The notes: generated by a model not told the origin, from the sequence alone. 64,000 nt of DNA from Kutzneria chonburiensis (GCF_028622115.1 NZ_CP097263.1:3782001-3846000), one strand, 5' to 3'; counted from the first letter of the stretch, positions 9,646-23,965 are shown. Numbers and translations are program-made.

Positions 9646-12600
9646 ATGGCCGGCGAGGACAAGCTCCGCGAGTATCTCAAGCGGGTGACGGTCGACCTGG
9701 CGAACGCGCGCCGCCGGCTGGCCGACGCCGACGCCCGGGAGCACGAGCCGGTGGCCGTGATCGGCATGTCCTGCCGTTTCCCGGACGCGCCGGATGTGCC
9801 CTCGTACTGGGAGATGCTGCGAGAGGGCCGGGCGGCGGAGATCACCGGCTTCCCGCGCGGCCGGTTCGACCACGACCCGTCGGCCGAGGACAACACGTTG
9901 TACCAGCCGAAAACCGGGGCCTTCCTGCCCGATGTGGCCGGCTGGGACGCGGAGTTCTTCGGCTTCCCGCCGCGCGAGGCGCTGCGGATGGACCCGCAGC
10001 AGCGGCTGCTCATGGAGCTGGCCTGGGAAGCCATGGAGGATGCCGGCACCCCGCCGAAAACGCTTGCGGGTAGCCGAACCGGTGTCTTGCTGGGCTTCTC
10101 CGACGCGTTCCAGTACGGCCAGTTGGAGCACGACCGCGAGGGTATCGACGTCTACACCGACCCGTACATGGGTCAGGGCAGCCTCGGTAGCGTGGTCGCC
10201 GGTCGCATCGCGTACCACTTCGATCTGCACGGGCCCACGTTCTCCCTGGACACCGCCTGCTCGTCCTCGCTGGTCGCCGTACACCTGGCCGTGCAGGCCC
10301 TGCGCAACAACGAGTGCGACTACGTGCTGGTCGGCGGCGGATACCTCGCGCTGCACGAGTTCCTGTATATCTACAGCTGCTCCAACGCCCTGCTCGCGGA
10401 CCGCTGCAACACCTTCGACGCCGGCGCCAATGGCTACATGATGGGCGAGGGCGGCGGCATGGTGCTGCTGACTCGGCTGTCCGATGCCGAGCGCAACGGG
10501 CACCGCGTCCGGGCGGTCATCCGCGGCACCGCCGTGAACCAGGACGGCCGCAGCAACGGCCTCACCGCGCCGAACCGCGCCGCCCAGGTCGACGTGATCC
10601 GCCGGGCGCACGCGGCAGCACAGGTGAAGCCCGAAGACATCGCCTTCGTCGAGGCCCACGGGTCGGGCACGGCGCTGGGCGACGAGATCGAGTTGGGGGC
10701 GTTGAACGACGTCTTCCACCAGCGTGAAGTCCCACTGCACGTCGGTGCGGTGAAGACCAACGTCGGCCACACGCACGCCGCCGCCGGCATCGCCGGCCTG
10801 ATCAAGACGGTTCTGGTGCTGGAGAACGGCGTGGTGCCGCCGAACCTGAACATGTCCGAGCCGGCCGAGGCCGTGGTGGCCAGCGACACCGTGCGGCCGG
10901 CGACGGCCAGCACCGAGCTGCCGGCCGGCGCGATCGCCGGGGTCAGCTCGTTCGGCTGGTCCGGCACCAACGCGCACATCGTCCTCGAAGCCAAGCCGGC
11001 ACCGGCACCGACTCAGGTCGAGGGGCTCACGTTGCTCCCGGTGTCAGGGGCGTCGGAGAGCGCTCTCCGTGACGGCCTACAGGCGCTCAGCGGCACGAAC
11101 GCCCAGCTGACGGACCTGGCCCACACGTTGCAGGTCGGCCGGACCCACCACGAGTACCGCCGGGCGATCGTGGCCACCGACGCCGCCGACGCCAAGGCGC
11201 GTTTCGCCACCTCCGAGCCGGCTATCAAAGCAGGGCACGAAAAGCCGAGGGTGGCGTTCCTGCTGCCGGGTGTCGGCGACCAGTATCGAGGGCTCGGGAG
11301 AGCGCTCTACGAGCACGAACCGGTGTTCGCGGCGGCCGTCGACGAGTGCCTGGACATCGCCGCCGACCGCTGCGGGGTCGACCTTCGCGAGCTGTTCTTC
11401 GCCGAACCGCCGGCCGAGGTGCAGGTGCCGTCGCTGTTCGGCGGCGGTCCCTCGGACGACGTGATGGACCACGCGGAGATCGCGCACCCGTTCCTGTTCA
11501 CGGTCGAGTACGCGCTGGCCCAGCTCCTGGCGCACCGGGGCATCAAGCCCGATCTGCTGGTCGGCTACAGCCTGGGCGAGTACGTGGCGGCCTGCATCGC
11601 CGGTGTGTTCTCGCTGTCCGACGCGCTCTGGGTCGTCACCGAGCGGGCCCGGCTGATCGAGTCGGCACCCGCCGGCCGGATGCTCGCCGCGGCGGCCGGG
11701 CCCGAGCAGCTCGGCGACCTGCCGGTGGACATCGCGGCGTTGAACGGCCCGCAGATGACCGTCCTCAGCGGCTCGCCACACGACATCGAGCAGGTCTCGC
11801 AGCAGCTGAAGGCCAACGGCATCGCCAACCGCACCCTGCGGTCGGCGCATCCCTTCCACTCCACGTTGTTGCAGCCAATGCAGGACAAGCTGGCGGCGCT
11901 GATCGCCACCGTCGAACGTAACGCACCGACCGTTACTATCATCTCCAACGCCACCGGCACCGTGCTGACGGAGGCCCAGGCCACCGATCCCCAGTACTGG
12001 GCCGATCACCTGTGCCGGCCGGTCCGCTTCGCCGAGAGCATCCAGAATTTCGCCGCCGACGCGTACGTGGAGCTCGGCCCCGGCCAGACCCTCGGCGGCC
12101 TCGTCCGGCAGAACGTCACCACCCGCCCGACCGTCCTCGGCACGCTGGCGGCCCCGTGGCCGGCGGTGGACCGACCGGAGGAGAACGTCAGCGTCCTGGA
12201 GACGTGCGGCCGGCTGTGGGAGATCGGCGTCGACCTGGACTGGGCGGCGTTCGACCGGGGCGGTCAGCTCGCGGAGCTGCCGCCGTACCCGTTCCAGCGC
12301 ACGCGCTTCTGGCCGCAGGCCAAGGAGAAGTCGGCGACACCGTCGAACGGCCTGCTGTACAGCCCGATCTGGCGCACCGACCTGTCCCGCCCGCAGTTGG
12401 ACGAGCTCACCGGCACGCTGATCGTGTTCGCCGACGACACCGGAATCGGCGGCCGCCTGGCGGACATCGCCGAAGCGGCCGGCGTGCGGGTCGTCGAGGT
12501 CGCGCCGGGCACCGGCCGCCGCCGGGACGGCCGACGCGTGGTGATCGACCCGACGGTTCCCGAGCTGTACCGCGAGATCCTCGCTGCCGACGGCCCGGTG

Positions 12601-14100
12601 CAGGTCGTACACCTGTGGAGCCTGCTCGCCGACTCCCCCGACACCGCGATCACCAGCGGCTTCGACACGCTGCTGCTGGCTGTGCAGGCGCTCGCCGGCA
12701 CGGCCAAGGAACACGGCGTCCGCCTCCTGACGGTCAGCGACGGGGCGTCGGAGATCGTCGGCGGCGATACTCCCACCCCGTATCGCGCCATCGTGCACGG
12801 CCTCGGCCGCGGCGTCCGGGCCGAGTACCCGGGACTGAGCTGGCGCGGCATCGACCTGGCCTCGGACGCCGATCCGTTGGCGGCGGCCAAGAACCTGGCC
12901 GAGGAGCTGCGGCGCGGGCCGTGGTCGTACGAGGACGCGGCGGCCGAGCCGGCGCTCATCGGCTGGCGCAACGGTCGCCGCTGGCTCAAGGGCTACACCG
13001 AGATCACGCCGTCGGGCGAGCCCGGCTGGGCCGGCACGTACCTGATCACCGGCGGCACCAAGGGTCTCGGCCTCCGGCTGGCCAAGCACTTGGCCGGCAA
13101 GGGAGTCAGCCGGCTGGCACTGGTCAGCCGCAGCGGCGGCGAGGTCGACATCGACGGCACCGAGGTGCTGGTGATCAAGGCCGATGTCGGTGACCCGGAC
13201 CAGTTCCGGTCGGCGATCGAGCAGGCCCAGGAGAAGTTCGGGCAGCTGCACGGCATCGTGCACGCGGCCGGCGTTCCCGGCAGCGGCCTGGCCCAGCGGC
13301 AGACCTTGGATGACGCCCATGCCGTGCTGGCCCCGAAGGTCCGTGCCCTGGAGCCGCTGCACGAGCTGATCAACTCGGCCACCCCGCCGCGCAAGGTGAT
13401 CCTCTACTCATCAGTGTCCACTGTGCTCGGTGGTCTCGGCGAGGGCGACTACTGCGCAGCGAACACCGTGCTCGACGCCTACGGCACCGCACTGGCGTCC
13501 ACTTCGGACACCCAGGTGATCACGGTGACCTGGGGCCACTGGCAGTACGACGCCTGGCAGGACGGCAGCGAAGCCATCGCAGACCGCGCGGCCTACCGCC
13601 GCCGCAACGGCTTCAGCGACGCCGCCGGCCTGGCCCTGCTGGACCGGATCGTTGGCGGCGCCAACGGCACCGTCGTGGCGATGCGGCAGGAACTTCCGGC
13701 GGCGCAACGGGAATGGTCCGCGCTGAGCAACCTCGCCGATCTCGTCGAGACGGCCGCCACGCCGGAGTCGACGCGGTTCCCGAGGCCGCCGCTGCGCACC
13801 GACTACGCCCCGCCGCGCACCGACCTGGAGACGACCGTCGCCGAGATCTGGGGCGAGTTCCTCGGCATCGACCGCATCGGCGTCAACGACCCGTTCTTCG
13901 ACCTCGGCGGCACGTCGCTGGTCGGCATGGCGATGGTGGCGGCGATCGAGAAGGTCGTCGGCCGGGCCATCGCGCCGGCCGTGCTGTTCGCGCACCCGAC
14001 GGTAGCCACCTTCGCCGCCGAGCTGACGGCATCTGACCAGCCCAGACCGGCGCTCGGCGCATCCCGTGGCGAACGTCGTCGTCGCGCCCGGCAGAAGTGA
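9646..14100 (+). CDS. Type I polyketide synthase module KS-AT-KR-ACP
   Basis: A 1484-residue single-module PKS. The start MAGEDKLREYLKRVT is a classic N-terminal docking coiled coil, a partner for the preceding PKS C-terminus. KS has Cys205 (DTACSSSL). The AT has the less common GYSLGEYVAAC motif (Ser642) and HPFH (735-738), close to the malonyl-type HAFH. Because the cluster makes a substituted malonyl-ACP, this AT could be its user; that is inference. KR has the NADPH loop GGTKGLG near 1131 and Tyr1269, but lacks the LDD motif. ACP Ser1424 lies in GGTSL. There is no DH, so a hydroxyl should remain. ATG 9646 is preceded by GAAAGGGA; an upstream in-frame GTG at 9631 overlaps the previous stop. 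Confidence 0.92.
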   Translation: MAGEDKLREYLKRVTVDLANARRRLADADAREHEPVAVIGMSCRFPDAPDVPSYWEMLREGRAAEITGFPRGRFDHDPSAEDNTLYQPKTGAFLPDVAGWDAEFFGFPPREALRMDPQQRLLMELAWEAMEDAGTPPKTLAGSRTGVLLGFSDAFQYGQLEHDREGIDVYTDPYMGQGSLGSVVAGRIAYHFDLHGPTFSLDTACSSSLVAVHLAVQALRNNECDYVLVGGGYLALHEFLYIYSCSNALLADRCNTFDAGANGYMMGEGGGMVLLTRLSDAERNGHRVRAVIRGTAVNQDGRSNGLTAPNRAAQVDVIRRAHAAAQVKPEDIAFVEAHGSGTALGDEIELGALNDVFHQREVPLHVGAVKTNVGHTHAAAGIAGLIKTVLVLENGVVPPNLNMSEPAEAVVASDTVRPATASTELPAGAIAGVSSFGWSGTNAHIVLEAKPAPAPTQVEGLTLLPVSGASESALRDGLQALSGTNAQLTDLAHTLQVGRTHHEYRRAIVATDAADAKARFATSEPAIKAGHEKPRVAFLLPGVGDQYRGLGRALYEHEPVFAAAVDECLDIAADRCGVDLRELFFAEPPAEVQVPSLFGGGPSDDVMDHAEIAHPFLFTVEYALAQLLAHRGIKPDLLVGYSLGEYVAACIAGVFSLSDALWVVTERARLIESAPAGRMLAAAAGPEQLGDLPVDIAALNGPQMTVLSGSPHDIEQVSQQLKANGIANRTLRSAHPFHSTLLQPMQDKLAALIATVERNAPTVTIISNATGTVLTEAQATDPQYWADHLCRPVRFAESIQNFAADAYVELGPGQTLGGLVRQNVTTRPTVLGTLAAPWPAVDRPEENVSVLETCGRLWEIGVDLDWAAFDRGGQLAELPPYPFQRTRFWPQAKEKSATPSNGLLYSPIWRTDLSRPQLDELTGTLIVFADDTGIGGRLADIAEAAGVRVVEVAPGTGRRRDGRRVVIDPTVPELYREILAADGPVQVVHLWSLLADSPDTAITSGFDTLLLAVQALAGTAKEHGVRLLTVSDGASEIVGGDTPTPYRAIVHGLGRGVRAEYPGLSWRGIDLASDADPLAAAKNLAEELRRGPWSYEDAAAEPALIGWRNGRRWLKGYTEITPSGEPGWAGTYLITGGTKGLGLRLAKHLAGKGVSRLALVSRSGGEVDIDGTEVLVIKADVGDPDQFRSAIEQAQEKFGQLHGIVHAAGVPGSGLAQRQTLDDAHAVLAPKVRALEPLHELINSATPPRKVILYSSVSTVLGGLGEGDYCAANTVLDAYGTALASTSDTQVITVTWGHWQYDAWQDGSEAIADRAAYRRRNGFSDAAGLALLDRIVGGANGTVVAMRQELPAAQREWSALSNLADLVETAATPESTRFPRPPLRTDYAPPRTDLETTVAEIWGEFLGIDRIGVNDPFFDLGGTSLVGMAMVAAIEKVVGRAIAPAVLFAHPTVATFAAELTASDQPRPALGASRGERRRRARQK

Positions 14101-14107
14101 GGACCCG

Positions 14108-18260
<4,153 letters not shown>

Positions 18261-18270
<10 letters not shown>

Positions 18271-19106
18271 TCGGCGTGGTGGGCGCGGGTGTGATGGGCA
18301 TCGGCGTCGCGCAGAACGTGGCCACCGGCGGGCACGACGTCGTGCTCGTGGACACCACCGAAGAGGTACTGGCCGACGCCAGGGCCGCGATCCACCGCAA
18401 CTGCCGCCTGTCCCGGATGATGGGCGGCCCCACCCTCGACCCGGACGAGGTGCTGTCCCGCATCACCACCGCCGTCGGCCTCGACGAGCTGGCCAAGGCC
18501 GAGCTGGTGATCGAGAACGTCACCGAGAACTGGGAGGTCAAGCGGGAGGTGCACGCCGAGCTGGACCGCGTGCTGCCGGCCGACACCGTGGTGGTGGCCA
18601 ACACCTCCGCCATCCCGATCACCCGGATCGCCTCCGTGGGAACGCATCCCGAGCGCGTGGTCGGCGTGCACTTCATGAACCCGGTGCCGGCCAAGCCCGT
18701 GGTGGAGCTGATCCCCGGCTTCCACACCACGCCGGAGACGCTGCGGCGCACCCGGGAACTGTTGTCCGACATGGGCAAGCGCTGGGTGGACGTGAAGGAC
18801 GCGTCCGGCTTCGTGTCCAACCGCGTGCTGATGCTGACCATCAACGAGGCGGCCTACCTGGTGCACGAGGGCGTGGCCACGGCCGAGTCGGTGGACGAGG
18901 TGTTCCGCGGCTGCTTCGGCCACCCGATGGGCCCGCTGGAGACCGCCGACCTGATCGGCGTCGACACCATCCTGTACAGCGTCGAGGTGCTCTACGAGCA
19001 CTACGCCGACAGCAAGTACCGGCCGTGCCCGCTGCTCAAGCAGATGACCGACGCCGGACTGCACGGCCGCAAGAGCGGCCGCGGCTTCTACACCTACAAC
19101 GCCTGA
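18261..19106 (+). CDS. 3-hydroxyacyl-CoA dehydrogenase family protein of hydroxymalonyl-ACP synthesis (FkbK/Asm13-like)
   Basis: 281 residues with the Rossmann motif VGAGVMGIG at the N-terminus and the dehydrogenase segment VGVHFMNPVPAKPVVELI. In ansamitocin and FK520 pathways this enzyme oxidises glyceryl-ACP (FkbH product) to the 2-hydroxy-3-oxopropionyl-ACP intermediate. It opens a set in the same order as asm13-16: dehydrogenase, ACP, acyl-CoA dehydrogenase, FkbH protein. Its ATG overlaps the PKS stop by 10 bp, so it is in the PKS transcription unit. Assignment rests on family features plus neighbours. Confidence 0.88.
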
Positions 19107-19116
19107 GGGGCAAGCA

Positions 19117-19359
19117 ATGGACACCACGGCTCGAATCCTGGCCTTCATCACCAACCGCTTCCCGCAGGCGGAGATCACCGACACCGAGGACATCTTCTCG
19201 CTGGGCTACATCAACTCCCTGTTCGCCATGGAGCTGGTCATGTTCATCGAGAAGGAGTTCACCGTCACCATCCCCAACGACGAGCTGCGCATCGACAACT
19301 TCCGCACCGCCAAGGCGATGACCGAGCTGGTGGACGGCCTGCGGTCCGCGGTCGTCTGA
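19117..19359 (+). CDS. Free-standing acyl carrier protein for the glycerate-derived extender unit (FkbJ/Asm14-like)
   Basis: An 80-residue ACP. The phosphopantetheine serine is in LGYINSLFAMEL, the asparagine-serine context usual in FkbJ-type carriers. It carries the three-carbon unit made by the FkbH protein while the flanking dehydrogenases oxidise it. The 10 bp gap to the preceding gene contains a GAGGGG ribosome-binding site. Confidence 0.9.
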   Translation: MDTTARILAFITNRFPQAEITDTEDIFSLGYINSLFAMELVMFIEKEFTVTIPNDELRIDNFRTAKAMTELVDGLRSAVV

Positions 19360-19369
19360 GGGGTGTGAC

Positions 19370-20503
19370 ATGACCCAGCAACTGGCCCCCGCCATCGACC
19401 GGGCCTTCGCGCGATCCTTTGTGGACTGTTCGGTGCGGCCCCATGCCGATGCGTGGGACCGGGCCGGGCGGATCCCGGAGGAGCTGCTCGACGAGATCGC
19501 CGCCGCCGGCCTGTGGGCTCCGTTCCTGCCGGCCGCGCTCGGCGGCTCGGGCATCGACATGGTGACGCTCGGCGAGATCCACGAGGAGGTGGGCCGCGGC
19601 TGCTCGTCGGTGCGCAGCCTGCTCACCGTGCACACCATGCTTTCCTGGGCGCTGCAACGCTTCGGGACCGACGCGCAGATCCAGCAGTGGGGGCCGGAGC
19701 TGGCCGCCGGCCGCACGCTCGGCGCGTTCTGCCTTTCCGAGCCAGGTGCCGGCAGCGACACCGCGGCGATCACCACGACCGCGGTGCCGCACAAGGGCGG
19801 CTGGCTGCTCAACGGCGTCAAGAAGTGGACCACCAACGGCCAGCGGGCCGATCTGCTCCTGGTGTTCGCCAAGCGTCCGGCCAGCACGATCGCGTTGCTG
19901 GTGCCCAGCAACGCGCCCGGTGTGCTGGTGAACCCGATCGACGACATGCTCGGCACCCGGTCGTCCATGCTGGCCGAGATCGCGTTCTCGGACGTCGAAC
20001 TCGGGCCCGAGTCCCTGTTGGGGCCCAGCGGTTTCGCGTCCGGCATGGTGCTGACCGGCACGCTGGACCTCGGCCGCTACAGCGTGGCCGCCGGCTCGGT
20101 CGGCATCATCCAGGCCTGCATCGACGCGTGCGCCAACTACGCCGCACAGCGCCGGGTCGGCGGTACGCCATTGCGTGATCTGCCCTTGATCCAGGCGAAG
20201 CTGTCGGACATGGTCACCGACGTCCGCGCCGCACGGCTGCTGCTGGCCGAAGCCGGGCGGCTCAAGGACCGGGGCGATGCCGCCACGATCATGGCGACGT
20301 GGATCGCCAAGTACTTCGCCTCCACGGCCGCCGCGCGGCACGCGTCCGAGGCCGTGCAGATCCACGGGGCCAACGGATGCAGCCCGGAGTTCCCGGTCGG
20401 GCGGTTCTACCGGGACGCCAAAGTCATGGAGATCATCGAGGGCAGCACGGAGATCCAGCGGATGACCATCGCTGCCGAGGCCTACCGGAAGTGGGAGCCG
20501 TGA
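19370..20503 (+). CDS. Acyl-CoA dehydrogenase family enzyme of hydroxymalonyl-ACP synthesis (FkbI/Asm15-like)
   Basis: A 377-residue acyl-CoA dehydrogenase. FAD/substrate segments FCLSEPGAGSD and WTTNGQRADLLL are present. The catalytic glutamate is retained in IIEGSTEIQRM near the C-terminus, unlike the other two dehydrogenases of this window. Family members in FK520, ansamitocin and zwittermicin clusters act on the ACP-bound three-carbon aldehyde stage. It sits between the ACP and the FkbH gene and overlaps the latter by 4 bp (GTGA). Confidence 0.88.
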   Translation: MTQQLAPAIDRAFARSFVDCSVRPHADAWDRAGRIPEELLDEIAAAGLWAPFLPAALGGSGIDMVTLGEIHEEVGRGCSSVRSLLTVHTMLSWALQRFGTDAQIQQWGPELAAGRTLGAFCLSEPGAGSDTAAITTTAVPHKGGWLLNGVKKWTTNGQRADLLLVFAKRPASTIALLVPSNAPGVLVNPIDDMLGTRSSMLAEIAFSDVELGPESLLGPSGFASGMVLTGTLDLGRYSVAAGSVGIIQACIDACANYAAQRRVGGTPLRDLPLIQAKLSDMVTDVRAARLLLAEAGRLKDRGDAATIMATWIAKYFASTAAARHASEAVQIHGANGCSPEFPVGRFYRDAKVMEIIEGSTEIQRMTIAAEAYRKWEP

Positions 20504-21567
20504 CCGCAGTACTGGCCAAGCCGAACCCTGTCAAACCACCACAGGGCAAGATCAAGTGCGTGGTGTGGGACCTGGACAACACGGTGTGGGACGGTGTGTT
20601 GCTGGAGGACGGCGACGTCACGGTCCGACCGTCCGTTGTGGACCATATCCACCGGCTGGACGCAATGGGTGTGCTGCACTCCGTGGCCAGCAAGAACGAC
20701 CACGGCGCAGCCATGGCCAAGCTGACCGAGCTCGGCCTGGCCGACATGTTCCTGTTCCCGCAGATCTCGTGGAACGCCAAGTCCTCGTCGATCGAGCGCA
20801 TCGCGGCCAAGCTCAACCTGGGCCTTGACGCGTTCGCCTTCGTCGATGACCAGGCGTTCGAGCTGGCCGAGGTCGGGCACGCGCTGCCCACGGTGACCTG
20901 TGTGGACAGTGCCGTGATGGATGACGTGTTGGTGCGTAAGGAGTTCCGACCGCGGTTCGTCACTGATGAGTCGGCGCAGCGGCGCGGCATGTACCAGAGC
21001 CAGTTGGCGCGGGACGACATCGAGGCCGATTTCGTCGGCACCAGCGAGGAGTTCCTGGCCAGCCTGGGCATGACGTTCACCATCGCGCCGGCCCGCACCG
21101 AGGACCTGCAACGGGCCGAAGAGCTGACCGTGCGCACCAATCAGCTCAACTCGACCGGCCGCACCTATTCCTACGACGAGCTGGACGCGTTGCGGGAGTC
21201 GCCCGACCACCTGCTGCTGGTGGCGTCGCTGACCGACCGGTTCGGCTCGTACGGGAAGATCGGCCTGGCCCTGGTCGAGAAGGGTGCCCCGGACTGGCAC
21301 CTGAACATGATGCTGATGTCCTGCCGGGTGATGTCCCGTGGCGTCGGCACTGTCCTGTTGGGACACATCATGGGCCTGGCCCGTGACGCCGGCGCCGGGC
21401 TGCGGGCCGACTTCGTGGAGACCGGACGGAACCGGATGATGCAGATCACCTACGCCTTCAGCGGTTTCCGCGAGGCCTCCCGTGACGGCCAGCACGTGGT
21501 GCTGGCCGCCGACCTGAGCCAGATCCAGCCGCCGCCCGGCTATGTCGTGATGGAGGTGGTGGAGTGA
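20500..21567 (+). CDS. FkbH-like HAD phosphatase/glyceryl transferase
   Basis: 355 residues. The HAD motif DLDNTVWDG near residue 24 is the hallmark of FkbH-type proteins, which dephosphorylate 1,3-bisphosphoglycerate and load D-glyceryl onto the dedicated ACP. A GNAT-like C-terminal half contains NQLNSTGRTYS. The GTG at 20500 overlaps the TGA of the previous gene. No O-methyltransferase gene (FkbG/Asm17) follows, so the predicted extender is hydroxymalonyl-ACP rather than methoxymalonyl-ACP, unless a methyltransferase lies elsewhere. Confidence 0.9.
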   Translation: MTAVLAKPNPVKPPQGKIKCVVWDLDNTVWDGVLLEDGDVTVRPSVVDHIHRLDAMGVLHSVASKNDHGAAMAKLTELGLADMFLFPQISWNAKSSSIERIAAKLNLGLDAFAFVDDQAFELAEVGHALPTVTCVDSAVMDDVLVRKEFRPRFVTDESAQRRGMYQSQLARDDIEADFVGTSEEFLASLGMTFTIAPARTEDLQRAEELTVRTNQLNSTGRTYSYDELDALRESPDHLLLVASLTDRFGSYGKIGLALVEKGAPDWHLNMMLMSCRVMSRGVGTVLLGHIMGLARDAGAGLRADFVETGRNRMMQITYAFSGFREASRDGQHVVLAADLSQIQPPPGYVVMEVVE

Positions 21568-22313
21568 CCGCCACCGTCGGTCACAGCCGTTGGCTGCCCT
21601 TCAGCGACACGGAGGGCGGCCTTCGGCTGTATTGCCTGCCGCACGCCGGCGGTTCCGCGTCGGCGTTCCGCCCGTGGATCGGCCGGCTTCCCGGCGTCAG
21701 CGTGCTTCCCGTGCAGTATCCGGGCCGCGAGACCCGACTTCGTGAGGCTGCGCATCACAGCGTCGGTAATCTGGCCGCCGAGCTGGCGGAGGCGTTACTG
21801 GCCGATGCACAGGACGCGCCCTATGCCGTGTACGGCCACAGTTTCGGTGCCCTGACGGCGTTCGAGCTGCTGCACGTGATCCGCGGCTTGGGCGGCCCGC
21901 TGCCCGTGCAGCTCATCGTGTCCGGCTTCGGTGCCCCGCAGACCGAGGACTTCGCCGACGACGCCGTGACCGACGAGGAGATCATCGGCCTGCTGCGCGA
22001 TCTCGGCGGCACCCCCGAGCAGTACCTCACCGACCGGAGGATCCTGAAGATGATCATGCCGCCGCTGCGGGCCGACCTGACCGCCAAGGTCGCCTACCGC
22101 TACATGCCCCGGCCCGAGCTGGACGTGCCGATCATGGCCCTCGGCGGCCTCGACGACCGGCAGGCCACGTACGACTCCATGCACGGCTGGGCCGACCAGA
22201 CCACCGGCGACTTCCGCCTGCACCCGTTGCCCGGCGGGCACTTCGCGGTGCTGGAGCAGCCCGAGGAGACGCTGGAGCTGATCAGCCGGGTGCTGCGACC
22301 ACACCTGGTGTGA
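21564..22313 (+). CDS. Type II thioesterase
   Basis: A 249-residue alpha/beta hydrolase with the serine elbow GHSFGAL, the oxyanion-side motif CLPHAGGSASAF and a C-terminal histidine in GGHFAVLE. This is the external thioesterase family that clears blocked ACPs in PKS/NRPS lines. No PKS protein here has a terminal TE domain, so it might also take part in product release; that is inference. The GTG start overlaps the FkbH stop (GTGA). It is the last gene of the PKS transcription unit. Confidence 0.9.
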   Translation: MTATVGHSRWLPFSDTEGGLRLYCLPHAGGSASAFRPWIGRLPGVSVLPVQYPGRETRLREAAHHSVGNLAAELAEALLADAQDAPYAVYGHSFGALTAFELLHVIRGLGGPLPVQLIVSGFGAPQTEDFADDAVTDEEIIGLLRDLGGTPEQYLTDRRILKMIMPPLRADLTAKVAYRYMPRPELDVPIMALGGLDDRQATYDSMHGWADQTTGDFRLHPLPGGHFAVLEQPEETLELISRVLRPHLV

Positions 22314-22325
22314 CCGGCAACGGAA

Positions 22326-22354
22326 AACGGCCCGGCGGACTCCGCCGGGCCGTT
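22326..22354. terminator. Bidirectional hairpin terminator between convergent operons
   Basis: A perfect 13 bp stem (22326-22338 with 22342-22354) and a 3-base loop lie in the 55 bp between the thioesterase stop and the ABC permease stop. An A-run just upstream gives a short T-run on the minus strand. Position and symmetry suit termination from both sides. Confidence 0.8.
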
Positions 22355-22368
22355 CCTCCGTGGACGGT

Positions 22369-23142
22369 TCACACCAGGTGGCTGCGGCCCCAGCCGTGGG
22401 CCAGCCGGAACGTGGCCACCGCACCGCAGATCAGGCCGATGACCAGGCAGATCACGCCGGGCTGCAAGGTGCCGGCGACGTCGCCCTGCACGGCCGAGCG
22501 GAGCATGGAAAGCCCATACGTGCCAGGGGAAAACGTGGTGATCGCCTGCGCCCACGGCGGCATCAGGTCGACGGGCAGGATGGCGCCGCCGATGGAGCTG
22601 ATCAGCAGCGCACCGACGTCACACGCCACGAACAGATCGCCGCGGCTGCGGACGATGGTGGACAGCATCGCGCCCATGCCCAGCAACGCGAAGCCCCACA
22701 CGCACATGGCCAACGTCAGCAGCCACAACGACTTCGGGAACGGCATGCCGACAACGGCCCAGCCGAAGACGATCAGCACGGCCTGCTGGATGAGCAGCAC
22801 GAAGAACACCGGCAGGGCCTTGCCGATGAGCAGCTCGGCCCGGGCGGCGCGGCTGGCCCGCAGCCGGTCCCAGGTCAGCCACTCGCGCTCGACGAAGATC
22901 GAGTTGGCCACGATGGACATGGCGAACACCGAGAACATCATCAGCTGCCCGGTCACGGCCTGGATCGACCCGTAGCTCAATGCCTTGGTGTACAGGGGTT
23001 GGAACATCACCATGAACACCATCGGCGCGACCAGGTAGCTGATCAGCTGGGACGGGTCGCGCAGCCGCAGCAGCGAGTTGTACTTGATCAGCGCGCCCGC
23101 CCGGATCAGCGGCTCGGGCACACGCAGCGTGTCAGTGGACAT
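22369..23142 (-). CDS. ABC-2 type transporter permease
   Basis: 257 residues with about six hydrophobic segments (for example LISYLVAPMVFMVMF, LMMFSVFAMSIVANSIF and VFFVLLIQQAVLIVFGW) and the ABC-2 family layout. ATG 23142 overlaps the stop of the ATPase gene by 11 bp; a farther in-frame start at 23196 is less likely. It forms an exporter with the next gene, probably for the polyketide product or for self-protection, like DrrB-type systems. The exporter is in the same operon as a ligase and an ACP. Confidence 0.87.
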   Translation of the reverse strand: MSTDTLRVPEPLIRAGALIKYNSLLRLRDPSQLISYLVAPMVFMVMFQPLYTKALSYGSIQAVTGQLMMFSVFAMSIVANSIFVEREWLTWDRLRASRAARAELLIGKALPVFFVLLIQQAVLIVFGWAVVGMPFPKSLWLLTLAMCVWGFALLGMGAMLSTIVRSRGDLFVACDVGALLISSIGGAILPVDLMPPWAQAITTFSPGTYGLSMLRSAVQGDVAGTLQPGVICLVIGLICGAVATFRLAHGWGRSHLV

Positions 23143-23965
23143 CGGAGACCGCCAGGGAACGGTAGAGGTCGTCAAGGTCGGGGTTGCGCAGCTCAACGGA
23201 CTCGACGGTGCCCTGCGCGTGCGCGATCAGCTCCAGCAGCGCGGCGGTCGGATCCGTGGTGGCGCGGTGGTATTCGTGGTCCGTGGTCCGTACGCGGACC
23301 TCGCCGGGCAAGCCGTCGAGCAACTCGGCGCTGCTGCCGCGGGCGATCACCTTGCCGTGCGAGGCGACGGCGATGCTGGCCTTCAGGTCGGCCAGCTCGG
23401 TGAGGTAGTGCGTGGTGTAGACCACGGCGGCCCCCTCGTCGGCCCGCTGCTTGACCACGTCCAGCAACGCCTGCCGGGTCTCCGGGTCGGCGCCGGCGGT
23501 CGGCTCGTCCATCAGCAGCAGCTTGGGCCGATGGATCAGCGCGGTCGCGGCCTGGGTGCGTCGCTGCTGACCGCCGGACAGCAGGCCGGCGCGGCGCTCC
23601 AGGAAGCTCGTGAGCTGCATGGCCGTGGCCAGCTCCTCGATCTCCGCCTTGAGTGCCTTGCGCCGCAGGCCGGACAGCCGGCCGTACAGCTCGAGGTGCT
23701 CGCGCACGGTCAGCGGCCGGTAGAGGGCGATGTGCTGCGGCGAGATGCCGATCTCGCCGCGGGTCTCGTGCGGCGGCACGCCGTCCACCAGCACGGCGCC
23801 GCTGTCCGGCTTGAGCAGCCCGGACACCATGTCCACGAAGGTGGTCTTGCCGGCGCCGTTGTGGCCGACCAGGCCGCAGATCTCGCCGGCCGCCACGGAC
23901 AGGCTGAATCCGGCCAAGGCCTGCACTTCGTCGTACTTCTTGGTCAGGTCGGTGGCTTCTAACAC
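23132..23965 (-). CDS. ABC transporter ATP-binding protein (DrrA-like)
   Basis: 277 residues with Walker A GHNGAGKTT, Q-loop region ISPQHIALYRPLTV, signature LLSGGQQRR and Walker B LLLMDEPTAGAD, all intact. It resembles the DrrA/CcmA group of drug-export ATPases with a C-terminal extension. Its ATG overlaps the acyl-AMP ligase stop by 7 bp, so transporter expression is coupled to the loading enzymes. Confidence 0.92.
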   Translation of the reverse strand: MLEATDLTKKYDEVQALAGFSLSVAAGEICGLVGHNGAGKTTFVDMVSGLLKPDSGAVLVDGVPPHETRGEIGISPQHIALYRPLTVREHLELYGRLSGLRRKALKAEIEELATAMQLTSFLERRAGLLSGGQQRRTQAATALIHRPKLLLMDEPTAGADPETRQALLDVVKQRADEGAAVVYTTHYLTELADLKASIAVASHGKVIARGSSAELLDGLPGEVRVRTTDHEYHRATTDPTAALLELIAHAQGTVESVELRNPDLDDLYRSLAVSDVH